Below are positions 62,741 through 64,000 of a stretch of 64,000 nt of DNA, piece by piece. The notes under the pieces are model-generated. The model had not been told where the DNA came from and made no database searches. It was given only the letters and a program-made list of their open reading frames with translations. The DNA lies in the NCBI RefSeq assembly GCF_013410875.1, contig NZ_JACCCU010000002.1, positions 62,001-126,000 on the forward strand, in the 5' to 3' direction. Each line of letters begins with the position of its first letter. Position 1 is the first letter of the stretch. This stretch comes from Tunturiibacter empetritectus. Its GTDB lineage: Bacteria; Acidobacteriota; Terriglobia; Terriglobales; Acidobacteriaceae. Made by a program: the position numbers and the translations under genes.

Positions 62741-64000
62741 ATGCCCAGCCATCTTTCAAGCCTCATCCGCCGAGTATTCCTCCTCCTCGCGCTCATGACC
62801 TACCCCGCCTTCGCCGCCAATCCCAAACTCATCATCCGCAACGCGCGCATCATGACCATGGCCCCCAACCAGCGCGAGCCCATCAACGGCTACATCTCCA
62901 TCGCACCAGACGGCACCATCCTGGCCGTTGCCGCAGGAGAACCGCCCGCCACCCTCCACGCCGACAAAGTCATCGATGCCCACGGCGACCTCATGATCCC
63001 CGGCTTCATCTCCGCACACAGCCATCTCTGGCAGGCAGCCTATCGCGGCCTCGCCGCCGACAAGACTCTCCCCGGCTGGATCGACGATCTCTATGGAATC
63101 CATGCCGCCAAAGCCTCGCCCGAAGACATGTACTGGTTCGCTCTCCTCGGCTCGTTAGACCACCTCGAGCACGGCATCACCACCGCCTACAACTTCACCT
63201 ACGGCGGTCGAGCCAAGACCGCCGAGTTGAACAATCAGTTTGAAGAGGCCCAGTTCCATGGCGCAGCAGACTCCGGCATCCGCTTCATTCACAGCTACGG
63301 CCCCGATCGCATGTCTCCCGCCATCACCATCGATCAGGCCCGCTCCCGCCTCAAGATCTTCCTCGACTGGACCGCCGCCCAACCACCCAACCCGCGCTTC
63401 CTCAGCGTCATGATCAGCGGCATGACCGCCTTCAACAACACCTACCAGCAGGCCGTCATGGAAGCGGCCATGATGAAGGAGTTCCACCTCGGCAACCAAA
63501 CCCATTACATCGAAGCGCCCGACGACCAGGGCGAGCAGCGCTCCAAGTTTCGTTGGATCATGGACAGCGGCCTGCTCACTAACCAGCTCATCTTCGGCCA
63601 CTTCATCCACTCCGACGACTTCATCCTCCAGCAGACCGCCAAAGCCGGAGCCTCCATGTCGTGGAACCCGCTCTCGAACGGCCGCCTCGCCTCAGGCATC
63701 GCCGACATTCCGAAGTACCTCAAGATGGGCATCCGCGTCGGCATGGGCGTCGACGGCGAAGCCAGCGCCGACCTCGCCGACCCCTTCGAAAACATGCGCA
63801 CCGGCCTCTACGCCATCCACGATAAATACGAAGACGCCACCGTCATGAACCCCTACCAGGTCCTCTGGCTGCACACCATGGGCTCAGCAGACGTCCTCAA
63901 CGTCAAAGACAAGCTAGGCTCGCTCGAACCCGGCAAATTCGCCGACTTCCTCCTCATCAATCCAAAACGTCTCGGCGTATCACTCGAAGACCCTTACGCG
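62741..64000 (+). CDS. Secreted amidohydrolase, TRZ/ATZ type, cut by the window end
   Basis: ATG at 62741 opens a frame with no stop to base 64000 (420 codons, C terminus missing). Signal peptide (RRVFLLLALMTYPAFAA). Metal ligands: FISAHSHLWQAAYRG (His-x-His), LEHGITTAYNFTY, THYIEAPDDQ, IFGHFIHSDD and the Asp in GVDGEASADL with SWNPLSNGRL, the layout of the cytosine-deaminase/chlorohydrolase branch. LGSLEPGKFADFLLI marks the start of the last small domain. A deaminase or hydrolase of a heterocycle, but the substrate is not clear. Confidence 0.88.
   Translation, partial: MPSHLSSLIRRVFLLLALMTYPAFAANPKLIIRNARIMTMAPNQREPINGYISIAPDGTILAVAAGEPPATLHADKVIDAHGDLMIPGFISAHSHLWQAAYRGLAADKTLPGWIDDLYGIHAAKASPEDMYWFALLGSLDHLEHGITTAYNFTYGGRAKTAELNNQFEEAQFHGAADSGIRFIHSYGPDRMSPAITIDQARSRLKIFLDWTAAQPPNPRFLSVMISGMTAFNNTYQQAVMEAAMMKEFHLGNQTHYIEAPDDQGEQRSKFRWIMDSGLLTNQLIFGHFIHSDDFILQQTAKAGASMSWNPLSNGRLASGIADIPKYLKMGIRVGMGVDGEASADLADPFENMRTGLYAIHDKYEDATVMNPYQVLWLHTMGSADVLNVKDKLGSLEPGKFADFLLINPKRLGVSLEDPYA

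Overview
The window is a 64-kb chromosomal segment of a high-GC, free-living heterotroph. The gene set points to the Acidobacteriota, most likely family Acidobacteriaceae (Terriglobus/Granulicella/Edaphobacter type). The pointers are an Oar-like TonB receptor with an N-terminal carboxypeptidase-regulatory domain, paired secreted VWA proteins, a DUF4964/DUF4965 'glutaminase', Tat-exported Gfo/Idh/MocA proteins, many DinB, ROK and glycoside hydrolase genes, and several intergenic repeat families. This placement is inferred from gene content; no rRNA is present. There is no tRNA, prophage, insertion sequence or CRISPR array that I can support. One tmRNA gene is present.

Layout. 0-6.2 kb, minus strand: a fatty-acid beta-oxidation operon in fadN-fadA-(small membrane protein)-fadE order, with an operator-like palindrome filling the spacer of its promoter. 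6.4-8.8 kb, minus: a GH105 unsaturated-glycan hydrolase with its ROK regulator. 9.0-17.5 kb: an unrecognised secreted protein, a T4-type lysozyme, a coupled pair of M16 peptidases (second one lacking the zinc motif), a SnoaL-like protein, and a DUF4965 protein that appears to start at ATA. 17.7-23.3 kb: a qorB/HxlR divergent pair, glmU, dinB, an HD-GYP response regulator and phhB. 23.3-25.9 kb: a repeat-rich, partly AT-rich non-coding stretch, a PCYCGC-type protein and the tmRNA.

25.9-31.7 kb, minus: a CzcCBA-type heavy-metal RND efflux operon. 32.1-39.4 kb: an orphan NarL-type regulator, a DoxX-like protein, an ECF sigma factor, and an efflux operon tolC-ytcA-mdtN-mdtO. 39.5-47.8 kb: a probable chitin/chito-oligosaccharide locus with a GH9 enzyme, TonB receptor, GH18 chitinase (frameshifted near its 3' end) and an HGSNAT-like membrane acetyltransferase. 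47.8-51.4 kb, minus: a second acyl-CoA dehydrogenase and a two-gene transsulfuration set. 51.5-53.7 kb, minus: two overlapping VWA genes. 54.0-58.4 kb: DUF1015, then a cell-wall group (amidase, GerMN, MurI) and an EVE protein. 58.4-64 kb: a Tat-exported oxidoreductase, fabI, a second dinB, and two divergent secreted amidohydrolases, the last cut by the window end.

The most unusual structures are non-coding. One is a family of 190-220-bp long palindromes sitting just after stop codons, one copy having perfect 46-bp arms and another having co-varying arms. Another is a pair of arrays with GTGGTG every 10-13 bp. The remaining ones are the promoter-embedded fad operator, the ATA start preceded by a 15-codon leader ORF, and the repeated TGTCTNNACGA motif in the chitin locus.
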